Shown piece after piece: positions 43,123 to 52,704 of a stretch of 64,000 nucleotides of DNA (positions are counted from its first letter, which is position 1; every line of letters begins with the position of its first letter). Under the pieces are notes generated by a model. It saw only the letters and a program-made list of their open reading frames with translations. It was not told the origin of the DNA and ran no database searches. Origin of the DNA: Methanocella_A sp963792125 (GTDB lineage: Archaea > Halobacteriota > Methanocellia > Methanocellales > Methanocellaceae). Both the position numbers and the translations under genes were made by a program. The DNA is taken from positions 62,001 through 126,000 of the forward strand of contig CAWBVA010000001.1 in NCBI GenBank assembly GCA_963792125.1, written 5' to 3'.

Positions 43123-43471
43123 TTATTAAATTTCCCCCCATAAACACAGGTATTAGCACCAACATCGCTATGCTATCCAGCCATATTAGCACCATTGATA
43201 GCATTGTGACAGGTTGATTGAAATATTACATTACCTTTTATTCTATATTTGATTTATATGGACAATATACTACTAATAACTTAATTGTTAATATATTTGG
43301 CGGTATATACTTATATAATTGAAATAGAAACGCTTATATATATCAATCGGCGGTTTGAGGAGGGGTGTGTAAGAAAAAACGGATAGACATGATCATTTCG
43401 GCATAGGGCGATGGCAGCTAAAGCAAGCAATATACAGTAAATCCAGTCTTCATGATTTAGCTATAGAAATA
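43123..43471. other. AT-rich spacer
   Basis: Contains several TATA-like words (TTATATAATTG at about 43311, TTATATATATC at about 43334) likely serving as promoters. No gene or repeat seen. Confidence 0.4.
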
Positions 43472-43740
43472 TCATAAAATTACTAACTCTTTAGCTCGCA
43501 ATATCGATTCTATGCAATCCAACATTTCTCTGATGATGACAGATTTCCACATAAAATCGACGGCTCCGGCCTTCATGGATTCTTCTCTGGTATGTTCATC
43601 AGCGCTGATGAATACAATTTTAACTTCGGGGCCAAACGGCAGTATTTTCCTGCCAGCCTCGGCGCCGGTCATCACGGCCATACGCTGGCCCTATCTTTGA
43701 TCTTCTTCGAGAAACAGCAAAAAGCCTATATCCGTCCTTG
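43472..43740 (-). pseudogene. Truncated response-regulator receiver domain
   Basis: The readable part MTGAEAGRKILPFGPEVKIV, FISADEHTREESMKAGAVDF with the conserved Lys in MWKS is the C-terminal half of a receiver domain. The half with the phospho-acceptor Asp is missing; only a scrap (FLLFLEEDQR) is seen upstream in another frame. Possibly an old partner of the decayed kinase at 36.4-38.7 kb. Confidence 0.6.
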
Positions 43741-43767
43741 ACTGATCGTTTCAGGCTGGTATGAAAA

Positions 43768-44058
43768 ATGGTCGATTTTTACAAGTTCTATTGCGAGGCG
43801 TGCGGCTACACCGCCATGGTCTCAGGCAAGAGCAGCCGGGGCGACTTCGACGAGGGTATGACCATCCTCTGCGAAGACTGCAAGCAGCTGTATGAAATCG
43901 AGCCGGAGAGCGCCTACACTATCAAGAAGAGCTCACACCGCATGCTCCGCTGCCCCCAGCACTTTGCCCACAGGATTAAGGTTTGGACATTCCCGGGCCC
44001 TTGCCCGAAGTGCGGTCATCCTATCAAGAGAGGCGACCACGTAATCAGCTGGGATTGA
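43768..44058 (+). CDS. Two-zinc-ribbon protein, conserved hypothetical
   Basis: 96 residues with four CxxC-type knuckles: YCEACGYTAMV, LCEDCKQLYEIE, a single LRCPQHF and GPCPKCGHPIKRGDH. The pattern suggests two zinc sites. No known partner domain. The gene has ordinary core composition. Confidence 0.7.
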   Translation: MVDFYKFYCEACGYTAMVSGKSSRGDFDEGMTILCEDCKQLYEIEPESAYTIKKSSHRMLRCPQHFAHRIKVWTFPGPCPKCGHPIKRGDHVISWD

Positions 44059-44115
44059 TTCTGCAATTCTTACGCAGAGCCAGAGCGTTTTTGTAAACCG
44101 ATCCTTTGATATCGG

Positions 44116-44613
44116 TTACTCCAGCACCCTCTTCAGAGCCCTGAAAGAAATGATGTCGTTGATACTTTCTACGAACCGGATATTTTCCGGGGTGCTGCTG
44201 GCTATCGAGCCTCGCAGCAGGATGGGCGACAGGTCGACGTCGAGCGCGCCGCGGGCGGTGGACAGGATGCAGAACTCGGCACAGAACCCGGTAATGATGA
44301 CCGTGTCGACGCCAAGCCCCCGCAGGGCTTCGGTAAGCCCGGTCTTGTTAAATGCATTCGGGTAAGTCTTGATGATATGCAGGTCAGAAGCCAGTATGTT
44401 CAGGCTGTCCGGCAGGTCAAAGCCTTCGGTCCCTGGGACCACATGACTCCCCTCGTCCTTATCCTGGACACAGACGACGGGCAGGCCTTTCTCCCGGAAC
44501 AGGGCGATAGCCGCGTTGATGTATTCAATGGCACTGTTAAGCGATTGAGCAGTGGCCGGGCTGGTCTTGAAGAACTCTTTCTGGACGTCGACTACGAGAA
44601 GGGCAGGTTTCAT
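44116..44613 (-). CDS. Isochorismatase-family cysteine hydrolase
   Basis: 165 residues. Catalytic triad visible: Asp in LLVVDVQKEFF, Lys in the TYPNAF region preceded by HIIKT, and Cys in TVIITGFCAEFCILSTARGA. These enzymes hydrolyse amide or ester bonds (nicotinamide, isochorismate, peroxyureidoacrylate); which one is unclear. Start at 44613, where AAGGTG lies 8 nt upstream. Confidence 0.82.
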   Translation of the reverse strand: MKPALLVVDVQKEFFKTSPATAQSLNSAIEYINAAIALFREKGLPVVCVQDKDEGSHVVPGTEGFDLPDSLNILASDLHIIKTYPNAFNKTGLTEALRGLGVDTVIITGFCAEFCILSTARGALDVDLSPILLRGSIASSTPENIRFVESINDIISFRALKRVLE

Positions 44614-44936
44614 GTGCAGCACCTTTCATCTGATTGCATGACGATTAATCCATAAAGATAATAAACGCTTTCCCTGCCGGGTTGCTATCTGACCAGTCGA
44701 TGCTCTGTACGTCTGCAAGCACGAAAGAATCCATGAATTCGCTTTACCCTTCAATGTTTACGCTTTGTCATATCCCTGGTCAGGAGCACAATATTTCCGT
44801 TTATTTTTTTAGAAATGAATTGTAGTGTCTGTTACTAGTGTTGGTGTCGGTACAGGTGCTGGTGCCAGTGTTGGTGTGGACGTTGGTGCAAGTGTTGGGA
44901 TAGTGTTGGTGTGAGTACCAGAGCATGCCTTTCTGC
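44614..44936. other. Spacer with Pro-Thr-coding low-complexity tract
   Basis: 44820-44925 is a GTGTTGGTG-type repeat. On the minus strand one frame reads P-T-rich linker (for example LAPTSTPTLAPAPVPTPT). It follows the end of the toroid protein in a different frame, so it may be a lost C-terminal linker. No independent gene. Confidence 0.4.
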
Positions 44937-45734
44937 TTATAGCCGGTCACCCAGTGCCAGTACCACCAGCGCGGTCCAGTTAGGTTCGCTCGTGGTGCCT
45001 GTTTCTTTGCCGAAGCCACCGTCGGCATTCTGTACTGATTGCAGCCATTCGACAGATTGTGACCGCAGCCGGCTTTCGCCAATGGCGCCAAGCGTCCCGG
45101 CAAGGTATGCGACATCAGCGATCCGCCCGGCCTCGATAGCTTCACTGACGTGCTTTTCCGCATATGCCAGGAAACCTGTTTCCAGGTCCTCCGGAAGCTG
45201 GTCGATCCGGCGCAGGTTGAGCACCGGCGCGTACACGTGAGAGACCGGCTCGTCGAAGAAGCCGGGGGCTTCGACCTTTTCCAGAACGTGCTCTACGCCC
45301 TTGCGGTATTTTGTCAGGCCGTAGAGATAAAAAGTGTACAGTGCCCGCAGGCAGAGCGAGGTGGTGTACGCGTTTTTCTTCGCATTGCGGCCGCTCCACG
45401 AGCCGTCGGCATTCTGGTGCTCCAGCAGCCACAGTATGCCCCGGCTGACAGGCAGGCTGGCCTTGGAAAAGTTGAACCGGTTCAGGACGATGAGTGCATA
45501 TGCCGTGCAGGCGGCGTCCGTGTACATGCCCGATTTTCCGGGAAACCGCCCGTCGGGCTCCTGTATCTTTTCCAGGTAGTTGACGCCAGTGCCCTGTGCC
45601 GGATTTGAACTCCCCGACGCCTCGAGCGCATATGTCGCGCGCGCACAGACAAACGGGTCGCCGTCGGCCCAGGAGCCGTCCGCATTCTGCGATTTAACGA
45701 GATAATCCGCAGCACGTGCCAGGATGTCGTTCAT
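44937..45734 (-). CDS. Terpenoid-cyclase/prenyltransferase-like alpha-alpha toroid protein
   Basis: 265 residues of repeated helices with QW-type motifs: QNADGSWADGDPFVCARATY, QEPDGRFPGKSG, QNADGSWSGRNAKKNAYTTS and QNADGGFGKETG. This is the squalene-cyclase/prenyltransferase beta repeat. It lacks the DCTAE-type cyclase acid motif, so a toroid binding protein is as likely as an enzyme. Its ATG overlaps the stop of the upstream hydrolase gene (ATGA), so the two are coupled. Confidence 0.72.
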   Translation of the reverse strand: MNDILARAADYLVKSQNADGSWADGDPFVCARATYALEASGSSNPAQGTGVNYLEKIQEPDGRFPGKSGMYTDAACTAYALIVLNRFNFSKASLPVSRGILWLLEHQNADGSWSGRNAKKNAYTTSLCLRALYTFYLYGLTKYRKGVEHVLEKVEAPGFFDEPVSHVYAPVLNLRRIDQLPEDLETGFLAYAEKHVSEAIEAGRIADVAYLAGTLGAIGESRLRSQSVEWLQSVQNADGGFGKETGTTSEPNWTALVVLALGDRL

Positions 45735-46705
45735 CGGCCGAACACGCCCTTGAGCTCGTCGTGCAGGTCTGGTGCATAGATGTCACTGTAAAGCCCGTGC
45801 ACTGTGCCATTGTACTCATGCCAGGCCTTCGGCTGCTGTGCTGCATCATACAGTTGTCTGCCGTTCGCAACCGGTATGATAGTGTCGCCGGTGAAGTGGA
45901 AGCATGATCAGCTTACGCGGTGGCAGCGACGACAGGTAGCCGGCCGGCTCGATCGATTTTACGAACCGTACAGAGGCATCGTCATCTCCCTGCAGGCCGT
46001 AAGGCCCGGTGCTGACGCCAATGGCCGCCTTGAGCCGCGGCTCCAGCGCCGTGGCGATAATGGCGAACCGGCCGCCCATGCTCTCGCCGAGCACGGCAAC
46101 GTTATCGCCGTCCAGGTCGGGCGGGACCGAATCAGTCATATGCCCAGCAGCACGTCGTAGACTTGCTTGTACTGCACGGGGTCCCCGCCGTTAGCAAAGG
46201 CGTATAGCCGCTTTCCAGAGTCCATCGGCGACGGGCCGGGCGTCTTCCCGTTGTTCCCCCGCTCGTCCAGCGTCAGCGTCGCATAGCCCCATGAGCATAG
46301 CGCCTTTGCCATGGCCGGCGTCCGATTCCTTGTTGATGCTGGCCGCTGGCAAGACGATGACGACCGGCGGCTTCGTCACGTTTTTAGGCATCCGCAGCAA
46401 TGCGAATACATCGTTTCGTTGAAGCTTTAGATACGATATTTCTTCGACCGTGTACTCCGGCGTATGCTTCGACGAGCTGTACGGGGCTGCAACGACGTGG
46501 CGGCCCGGCATGCCGAATGTCAGCAGGCCCGCGCTGTCCAGCTGCCACAGGTGATCGACGATGACTGCGGAGCGGTGCTTTTTCCGGTAAAGAATACAAA
46601 ATAAGCGATAACGAGGACAATGCCAGTGTCAGCCAGCGCTATGGCGACGGTCAGTAGCACTGGTTCCTGCGCTTGCGCTTTTGCTCTTCGATCTCCCGGG
46701 CACGC
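45731..46705 (-). pseudogene. Membrane-anchored alpha/beta hydrolase, broken by several frameshifts
   Basis: Reading 5' to 3' on the minus strand across frames. A hydrophobic segment (LLTVAIALADTGIVLVIAYF) is followed by HLWQLDSAGLLTFGMPGRHV, YLKLQRNDVFALLRMPKNVT and KPPVVIVLPAAS. Then comes a garbled stretch, followed by the nucleophile elbow VAVLGESMGGRFAIIATALE and a C-terminal IIPVANGRQLYDAAQQPKAW with the catalytic His in NGTVHGLYSDIY. At least three indels interrupt it. Either decayed or poorly sequenced; the hydrolase core is clear. Confidence 0.6.
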
Positions 46706-46910
46706 TTCATTGACACGGTTAGTAGATAATCCTAAACGAAAATAAGGCTTGCGGAGGGGCCGGAGAATTCCTCATATCCGAGGATGCAGGCGTTGCTTGA
46801 GCCATGCCTGCCCGAGTGCGTGCATCCGCCAGCTATCCGGTGAGCCCGGCCGGACAATATAACCTCGGCAGGATGCCGGAGACCTTGCGACGGGTATCCT
46901 GCCGGGACCA

Positions 46911-48039
46911 TTATTTTTCTATTATTGTCTCTTCGATCTTCATGCCGAAGTGCCGGCCGGACTCCTCCAGCCGGGCGAGGACTTTGTCGCCCGGCTTGAG
47001 CTTTGGTGACTGCTATGGAGCTGCCGTCGGCCGCTACGAGCTTGATCGTCTCGGCGTTCTGCAGGATGGCGGTGATTTTCCGGCCGTCGGCCTCCGCCTC
47101 GATATATAACAACGGTCTCCGCTCGATCTTCACCCGGCCGATGGTCGCCTTCCGGGCGTCGCCGGCTTTGTTGACGACCAGCGCATTGTCGCCGCTGGCC
47201 AGCTCGGACAAATAACGCGTCTTCTCTCCGACGAGGACGTACTCGTGGACGGCCCCGGCGTTCACCCGGAACGGCCGGCTGGCCACGTAGGGGCTCTCTT
47301 CGGCCTCGGACTGTATCAGGAACAGCCCGCCGGACTGGTTGCCGATTAGCATGCCCTCGCCAGGCGTCATGAGCGAGCACGTATCGATGCACACACGGTC
47401 GCCGGTGCCTGCGTCTTTTATGGCGGTGATCGTGACGGGCGTCAGCGGGACTTCCGCCTGCTTTGCCGTTATGGCGCGGGTGATCTCCCGTATTTTTACC
47501 GGATCGCTCACGTCGACCAGCACGCCGTCGGCACCCTTCTCCAGCGTCTGCAGTGCCACGGAGGCCTCGTCGATGTCGCGTGCTTTGGCGAAAATTTTAG
47601 CGCCTTTGCCGCCGAGTTCCGCGATGAGGTTCTCCAGCGGGATCACTTTCCAGTCCTTTCCCTCGATGATCAGGTAATCACAAATGCCGCCCATCCGGGC
47701 GGCGAGCTTCTCGTACTCCTTGCCTTCGAGCCGGACGAACCCTGCCACAACGGCGCCTTCCGACTTGAGCTTCTTCGCACGGGCCACGTCCTCGGAGTCA
47801 TCGAGCTTCTTCGGCAGGAACAGCGTGCCGTCGCCTTCGGAGCCGATGCCGACGACGACGATATCCGGATGTCCGCTTTTCGCAGCTACGATAATCCTGC
47901 CCAGCTCGCGGGCTCGTTCAATATTCTCGGGCGCCACGAGCACGGCGTTGGCGCAGGACTCCAGAGCGGCGGTAACCTTCTCCTTCGCCTCGTCCCACGT
48001 GCGCTCGTCGGCATCCACCCAGACCAGCTTGTCGCTCAT
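46911..48039 (-). pseudogene. aroB': 3-dehydroquinate synthase II (archaeal), C-terminus frameshifted
   Basis: KLVWVDADERTWDEAKEKVT, LFLPKKLDDSEDVARAKKLK and VCIDTCSLMTPGEGMLIGNQ, then RPFRVNAGAVHEYV, are characteristic of the NAD-dependent archaeal enzyme that makes 3-dehydroquinate without DAHP. Near 47010 a surplus G moves the last 33 residues (LKPGDKVLARLEESGRHFGM, ending EETIIEK) into the next frame. As written, the open frame runs on to 46732 with unrelated sequence. Start overlaps the upstream gene stop (ATGA). Confidence 0.85.
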
Positions 48040-48832
48040 TTCAGCTCACCGAGAGCGTCGGCGGACGACCATCTCTCATGGACGATCCTCGCGATGGCTC
48101 TCGTGATCTTTGTTGGGGATTCATGCTGAAAAACGTTTCTGCCAATGGCGACCCCTTTTGCCCCGGCGCCCATTGCCCCCTCGACGGTCTCCAGGACGTC
48201 CAGGTCCGACTTCATCTTCGGACCTCCGGCAATGATCACTGGTACCGGGCACCCTTTTACTACGGTCCTTGAACGTGTCAGGGTCCCCGGTGTAGTTGGT
48301 CTTGATGACGTCGGCGCCCAGCTCGGCCCCGGCACGGGCGGCCAGCGCCACGACTTCAGGAGTCATGCGGGTTCTTGATCGCTTTGCCGCGCGGGTACAT
48401 CATGGCAAGCAGCGGCATGCCCCACTCCGCACAGCTCCGGGCCGTCTGACTGAGAGCCTGTAGCTGGTCGCTCTCCGTCTCACTGCCGATGTTGATGTGC
48501 ACGCGAACGGCATCGGCACCCATCTTCAGCGCCTCTTCCACGCTGCAGACCATGACTTTGTTGTTCGGGTCCGGGCCCAGCCTGGTGGACGCACTCATGT
48601 GCACGATGAGGCCGATATCCCGGCCGTAGCCCCTGTGACCGTAGGGAACCATGCCCTTCTGCTGGAGCACGGCGTTCGCTCCGCCTTCCGAGACTTTCTC
48701 GATCGTGTCAGCCAGCCCGACGATGCCCTTGATGGGGCCTTCGGATATTCCGTGGTCCAGCGGGATAATCAGGCTGTTACCGCTTTTCCGGTCCTTTATG
48801 CGTTCCATCCGGATTTGCTTGCCAATTGTCAT
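48036..48832 (-). pseudogene. aroA': 2-amino-3,7-dideoxy-D-threo-hept-6-ulosonate (ADH) synthase, with two frameshifts
   Basis: A class I aldolase-type TIM barrel. Start MTIGKQIRMERIKDRKSGNS, then LIIPLDHGISEGPIKGI, and VRVHINIGSETESDQLQALS with MPLLAMMYPRGKAIKNPHD. The frame shifts near 48360 (TPEVVALAARAGAELGADVI, KTNYTGDPDTFKD with the Schiff-base Lys), and again near 48270 (CPVPVIIAGGPKMKSDLDVL, GVAIGRNVFQHE). All parts are conserved, so sequencing errors are likely. It provides the first step of the archaeal aromatic pathway, coupled to aroB'. Confidence 0.82.
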
Positions 48833-49488
48833 CACAGATATCACCATGCTACTGTGTGCCATAGTAGCACACAATCCATAATAAATGTATCGGTCCGTTC
48901 GTAGAGTTTCCTTTGCAAGCTCTGAAAAACGCGCTTAATCGGTAGCGTTTTTCACACCCGCCACCTCCACACGCCTCGCACGCTGATGCGTGCTTGGGGC
49001 AAGCGGAAAAAACTCTCCGCCTTCCGCGGAGAAGCACACGTTACTCTTACCAGACGTTGTAAACACAACTCTTACCATACTAGTATTTGCATCGATCCGT
49101 ACTAGTACTGGTACGCATTGTATAGACTGCTGTCGCGGTCCGCGGAGGGTTTTTCTGGCCGAAGGCCCCTCGCACGCGTAGGCTGTGCGAGGGGTGCGGA
49201 GGCGGCCGGGCAATGAACGCGCGCCCGACAGGGGAGCGTTGCTTAGCGCTTGCGAAGCGGTCAGAAGCCTGGCGCAGCGAAGCGCACCCGGGCTTGTCGC
49301 GCGAGGGTGCGAGCGCGGCCCGGACGGCGCAGCACCTGAAAAACAAGGAGTAGCGCATGCAGCGAAAGCAGGCATGGGCGTCGCACCGCGATTAGAGAGG
49401 GCATTTTTGCTAAAAATGGTATTGCTCATATGTTTTACCAAAACATGTGCTGCCAAAATATAAAACGGTGGAATATATATGTCGTATT
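48833..49488. other. Intergenic region holding palindromic element A
   Basis: Besides element A (48909-49394) it holds the aroA' promoter (near 48840-48890) and a TATA-like CCAAAATATAAAAC at 49453-49466, 23-36 nt before the PadR start. Confidence 0.55.
48909..49394 (-). repeat. Large palindromic non-coding element, copy A (inverted relative to B)
   Basis: It matches 57940-58480 in reverse orientation along nearly its whole length (CCTTTGCAAGC...CTGAAAAACGCGC, CTCCGCGG hairpins, CACTAGT-type centre, GCATGGGCGTCGCACCGCGAT end). The centre ACTAGTA...GCATCGATC...ACTAGT is shared. The left arm is shorter than in B. Spurious Arg/Pro-rich frames run through it. No open transposase gene is present. 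Confidence 0.8.
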
Positions 49489-50007
49489 ATGTCCGTGGCG
49501 ATACCCAACTTTTTCCAGAATCCCACGAAAGCGAGCCTGAATTACTTCGTGCTCATGCTGCTGAGGAGCAATCCGAAGCACGGGTATATGCTCATGCAGG
49601 ACATCGAAAGGCACACCGGCGGCCACTGGAAGCCGTCCCACTCGGCCATATACAAACTGCTCAACGGCCTGGAGGCCGACGGTTACATATCTTCGTGGGA
49701 AGAAAAAGATGGAGAGAGGGCACGAAGAGTATACAAAATCTCCGAAACTGGCATAACACTGCTCGAAGAGAGCGAACGGGACTTCGAGTCGTTCATCAAC
49801 GCCTTTATTTCCTCCCTGCTGGAGGCAGAACGGGTAAATCCCGACCACCTGACCGTTCTGCTGACAAAAAAAGGCAAGGCGATGCTGAACGGACTCGACC
49901 CCGGCCAGCGCATGAAGGCTTATCAGAAGCTTAAAGCGTTCCTGGATACGGAGAGCGCCCGGGTCAACAGGGAGCTGGAAGAGCTTTTAAAAGTCTTGAG
50001 TGTGTGA
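49489..50007 (+). CDS. PadR-family transcriptional regulator
   Basis: 172 residues. Winged helix at about residues 12-85: NYFVLMLLRSNPKHGYMLMQ, then WKPSHSAIYKLLNGLEADGY and RRVYKISETG. A C-terminal helical dimerisation part follows. Start at the ATG at 49489, with a TATA-like box about 25-30 nt upstream, suggesting a leaderless transcript. Target genes unknown; no transporter is adjacent in the same direction. Confidence 0.85.
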   Translation: MSVAIPNFFQNPTKASLNYFVLMLLRSNPKHGYMLMQDIERHTGGHWKPSHSAIYKLLNGLEADGYISSWEEKDGERARRVYKISETGITLLEESERDFESFINAFISSLLEAERVNPDHLTVLLTKKGKAMLNGLDPGQRMKAYQKLKAFLDTESARVNRELEELLKVLSV

Positions 50008-50109
50008 TAAGGACAGAGCAAATCGTCGCTTGCACACGGACAGGGCACGCGCACGAAGGCGCTGGTGGCAGACCATCATCCTGTGGTCATTGATTAAACC
50101 TACAGGCCA

Positions 50110-50604
50110 TCAACGACAACTTTTTAGCTCGTCGGCCATCTTCTGAATGTTCCGCCAGTGGCTGCCGAGCCAGTATATCCTGCCGCAATGGTCGCAAATC
50201 CAGAACTCCTTTCCTTCCTCGATCAGGTGAGCAGCCACCTCTTTTCGGATGCGTTCCATGTCAGCCTCTGTCGCCTTCCGCAGGAGTGCGTTGCAGGCGG
50301 TGCATCGTTCCATGACTGGCTCTGTCTCCAGCGGGTAATGCCGCATGAGCTCGCAAATCTGCTCCTTTACATCGTCCGGCCGAATAAGGACCGCAGGCAC
50401 GCAGGCTTTTATCGCACGTTCCACCAGCACCCGGTCACGTGTCAACAGCACTCTGTCTTCCGCACGGGCAAGGTGGACCAGCCCGGCATCTTCGTCGCCG
50501 TCCGGCGTCAACTCAAGCGCGCTTCTGGTATCATAGTCGAAGATGCGCAGCCAGGCGACAAGTCGGCCCAGCATGCGGTCTACCAGGAACTTCGGGCGAT
50601 CCAT
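50110..50604 (-). CDS. Mut7-C RNase-domain protein
   Basis: 164 residues. PIN-like Mut7-C fold: DRPKFLVDRMLGRLVAWLRI, then LLTRDRVLVERAIKACVPAV with acidic residues. The C-terminal zinc ribbon is CTACNALLRKA ... FWICDHCGRIYWLGSHW. Presumed endoribonuclease. The ATG at 50604 gives the family's usual start. It is followed on the plus-strand side by a spacer to PadR. Confidence 0.82.
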   Translation of the reverse strand: MDRPKFLVDRMLGRLVAWLRIFDYDTRSALELTPDGDEDAGLVHLARAEDRVLLTRDRVLVERAIKACVPAVLIRPDDVKEQICELMRHYPLETEPVMERCTACNALLRKATEADMERIRKEVAAHLIEEGKEFWICDHCGRIYWLGSHWRNIQKMADELKSCR

Positions 50605-50661
50605 ATATGTGCTATATGGCAACGAAATAGAAAAAGATGCCCGGCACTTGTAGTGCCGGGA

Positions 50662-50874
50662 TTATTTCTTTTTTAATATTGTTTTCTTAGAGTATCCTAG
50701 ATAGATCAGGAACAGCCCGCACGGGATGCAAGCGACCGCAAAACCCAGGACGGACTCCAGACCACTGTTCGGGGTGACGAAATAATAGAGGCAGCCCATC
50801 AGGCCCCCGAGCACTAAAATCCACCCAATCATCATGTAATAATTATTAAGCTCTATCCTGATTTTCGGTATCAA
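50662..50874 (-). CDS. Small two-helix membrane protein
   Basis: 70 residues with helices at about 15-35 (MIGWILVLGGLMGCLYYFV) and 42-62 (LGFAVACIPCGLFLIYLGYS), ending KKTILKKK. It overlaps the end of the MFS transporter gene by 29 nt in another frame. Function unknown. Confidence 0.5.
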   Translation of the reverse strand: MIPKIRIELNNYYMMIGWILVLGGLMGCLYYFVTPNSGLESVLGFAVACIPCGLFLIYLGYSKKTILKKK

Positions 50875-52150
50875 GTCGATTCTCCGGTATGCCTGATCGG
50901 TTGACTGTCTCCCTATTTAAAGCTTCTTGCGGTGTCTCCCGTATCATCTGCCCGTCGTATTTCCACATGGAGAGTGCCCATGCAGCTGTCAGGGCGGCTG
51001 TAATCAGCAGGAAGACCCGCAGGCCGAACTGGTCGACGGTGATCCCGAAAATATTGCCGATCGCACTGTAGCCCCCGAAGCCTGAGATGATGTAGCCACT
51101 GGCGACGAACCAGGCGGCGTTGCCCACGTACATGCCGAAGGCGAAGATGGGGCGGCCGATGTACGTGCGTTCCCGGAAGGTGTCTTTGATGATGTTCTGC
51201 GTGGCAAAGCTCACCGCGGCGATGCCGGCACAGCCCACCACACCTTCCAGCAGGAACACGAGCAGCGGGCTGGAGACGACGGTCAGCAGCAGCATCTCGA
51301 CGCCGAAAATGACGATGCCTATCGTCGCTATGATGCGCCTCGGGGCCAGCCGGTACCGGGAGAGTGCCCAGAACATGACGATTGTGACTACGCTGACGAC
51401 CAGGCAGAGCAGGCCCAGCCAGACGTTCCGGATGCCGACGTTAGCGAAGAATACCCGGGAAATCGACGACCATGTGCTGAACGTTAAGGTCATGAACAGC
51501 ATGGTCAGCAGGAACGTGACGAGCGAACGCTTATTGCGCAGCACACTGCTCAGGTCCTCGCGTATCGGGTACTGGCCGTAGGTCTTCTCGTAGATCGGGT
51601 CTTTCAGTAAGGCGATGATCCCCGTCGACATGATAAGGAAAGCCAGTCCTGACAGCAGCCAGAACCCGTATCCTGTCTGCTGGACGATGATGCCTGCGAT
51701 CAACGGAGTGATGGCTGCCATGATCGTCGAGATCACGTTATACCGGGAGAATGCGTCTGTGGTGGACAGGCCATGCGCATCGATGAGCTCGCAGATCATG
51801 AGAAAGGCGAGACTCCAGAACGTCCCGGCGGCCAGGCCGATCAGCAGGCCGGAAAGCAGCAACGACCATGGCGTCGGGTACAGGAACAGCAGTATCTCGT
51901 AGGCTGCCGAAATGACGCCGATGCCCACGAACATCTTCTTCGGGCTGAAATGCCGGAGCAGGAATATGGCGATGATGTTAGAGACTGCACAGCCCACGCT
52001 GACCATGGCGAAATGCAGGCTGTAATAGCCTGCAGGTATGTGATAATCAATGGCATATTGCGGGATGAAGAGCACCACACTGAGCCTTCCGTAGTACATC
52101 AGTACGAATACGGCAAGGAACAGGTCCAGCGGGCTCAGCCTCTTCAACAT
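50846..52150 (-). CDS. Major facilitator superfamily transporter
   Basis: 434 residues, about 12 hydrophobic helices, with a central charged loop around KDPIYEKTYGQYPIREDLSS. The N-terminal half includes LFIPQYAIDYHIPAGYYSLH and RHFSPKKMFVGIGVISAAYE (the loop-2/3 region of MFS proteins). Substrate unknown. Start at ATG 52150; an in-frame TTG at 52177 is possible. Confidence 0.8.
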   Translation of the reverse strand: MLKRLSPLDLFLAVFVLMYYGRLSVVLFIPQYAIDYHIPAGYYSLHFAMVSVGCAVSNIIAIFLLRHFSPKKMFVGIGVISAAYEILLFLYPTPWSLLLSGLLIGLAAGTFWSLAFLMICELIDAHGLSTTDAFSRYNVISTIMAAITPLIAGIIVQQTGYGFWLLSGLAFLIMSTGIIALLKDPIYEKTYGQYPIREDLSSVLRNKRSLVTFLLTMLFMTLTFSTWSSISRVFFANVGIRNVWLGLLCLVVSVVTIVMFWALSRYRLAPRRIIATIGIVIFGVEMLLLTVVSSPLLVFLLEGVVGCAGIAAVSFATQNIIKDTFRERTYIGRPIFAFGMYVGNAAWFVASGYIISGFGGYSAIGNIFGITVDQFGLRVFLLITAALTAAWALSMWKYDGQMIRETPQEALNRETVNRSGIPENRLDTENQDRA

Positions 52151-52215
52151 GGCAGAAAAGTAAGGCTGATATGTCAAATATACTTTCTCAAAACTTGGAG
52201 GGCACAGAGACTCTC

Positions 52216-52344
52216 ACCACAGGGGACACAGAGGCCACAGAGGACGACACAGAGGACTTTTTAAGAAAAAGGCTGATGCGAGAAAGCCCTGTTGTTAAAA
52301 CAAACCTCTGTGCCGTCCTCTGTGGCCCCTGTGTCCCCTGTGGT
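52216..52344. repeat. CACAGAGG-type inverted repeat
   Basis: The 40-nt arm 52216-52255 (ACCACAGGGGACACAGAGG...) is the reverse complement of 52305-52344 with only a few mismatches; loop about 49 nt. The arms are built of CACAGAGG/CACAGGGG words. Scraps of the same word family occur near 10857-10880 and 62500-62540. Confidence 0.85.
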
Positions 52345-52374
52345 AAACGTTTCCATGCCCGTTGTGCCTGATGC

Positions 52375-52704
52375 TCAGTCAACGATGAACAGCTTCGCCC
52401 CTTTTTCCGTGGAAGAACGGTGGGGATTGGCATCATCAGCCACCTGATAGCTCACACCGGGGGTCAGAGTAAATTTCCGCCCGTCGCTCAGCTCGGTGAC
52501 AAGCTCGCCTTCCAGGACAAGCAGCACGTGGCCGCGGCTGCACCAGTGGTCCGCCAGGTAGCCGGGGCTGTATTCGACCATCCGGACGCGGATATTGCCC
52601 ATATCGAAAGTCCGCCACAAGGCCTCGCCGGTGGTGCCTGCATGTCTGGTCGGAGCTATGGTATTCCAGTCGATGGTACAGAAGGGGACATTTTCTATTT
52701 TCAT
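52375..52704 (-). CDS. DHCW-type cupin fold protein
   Basis: 109 residues from the ATG at 52704. Single cupin barrel: VEYSPGYLADHWCSRGHVLL, VLEGELVTELSDGRKFTL and the second His motif GVSYQVADDANPHRS. The D-H-x-C region near the metal site resembles the DHCW-motif cupins. Metal-binding, substrate unknown. Confidence 0.72.
   Translation of the reverse strand: MKIENVPFCTIDWNTIAPTRHAGTTGEALWRTFDMGNIRVRMVEYSPGYLADHWCSRGHVLLVLEGELVTELSDGRKFTLTPGVSYQVADDANPHRSSTEKGAKLFIVD

Noticed and set aside
46732..46910. Apparent 60-residue C-terminal extension of 3-dehydroquinate synthase II
   Set aside because: It follows a frameshift near 47010; the conserved C-terminus is in the other frame and stops at 46911.
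48935..49463. Arg/Pro/Ala-rich frames across palindromic element A (and the equivalents in B)
   Set aside because: They exist on both strands of a GC-rich palindrome and show no domain or start signal.
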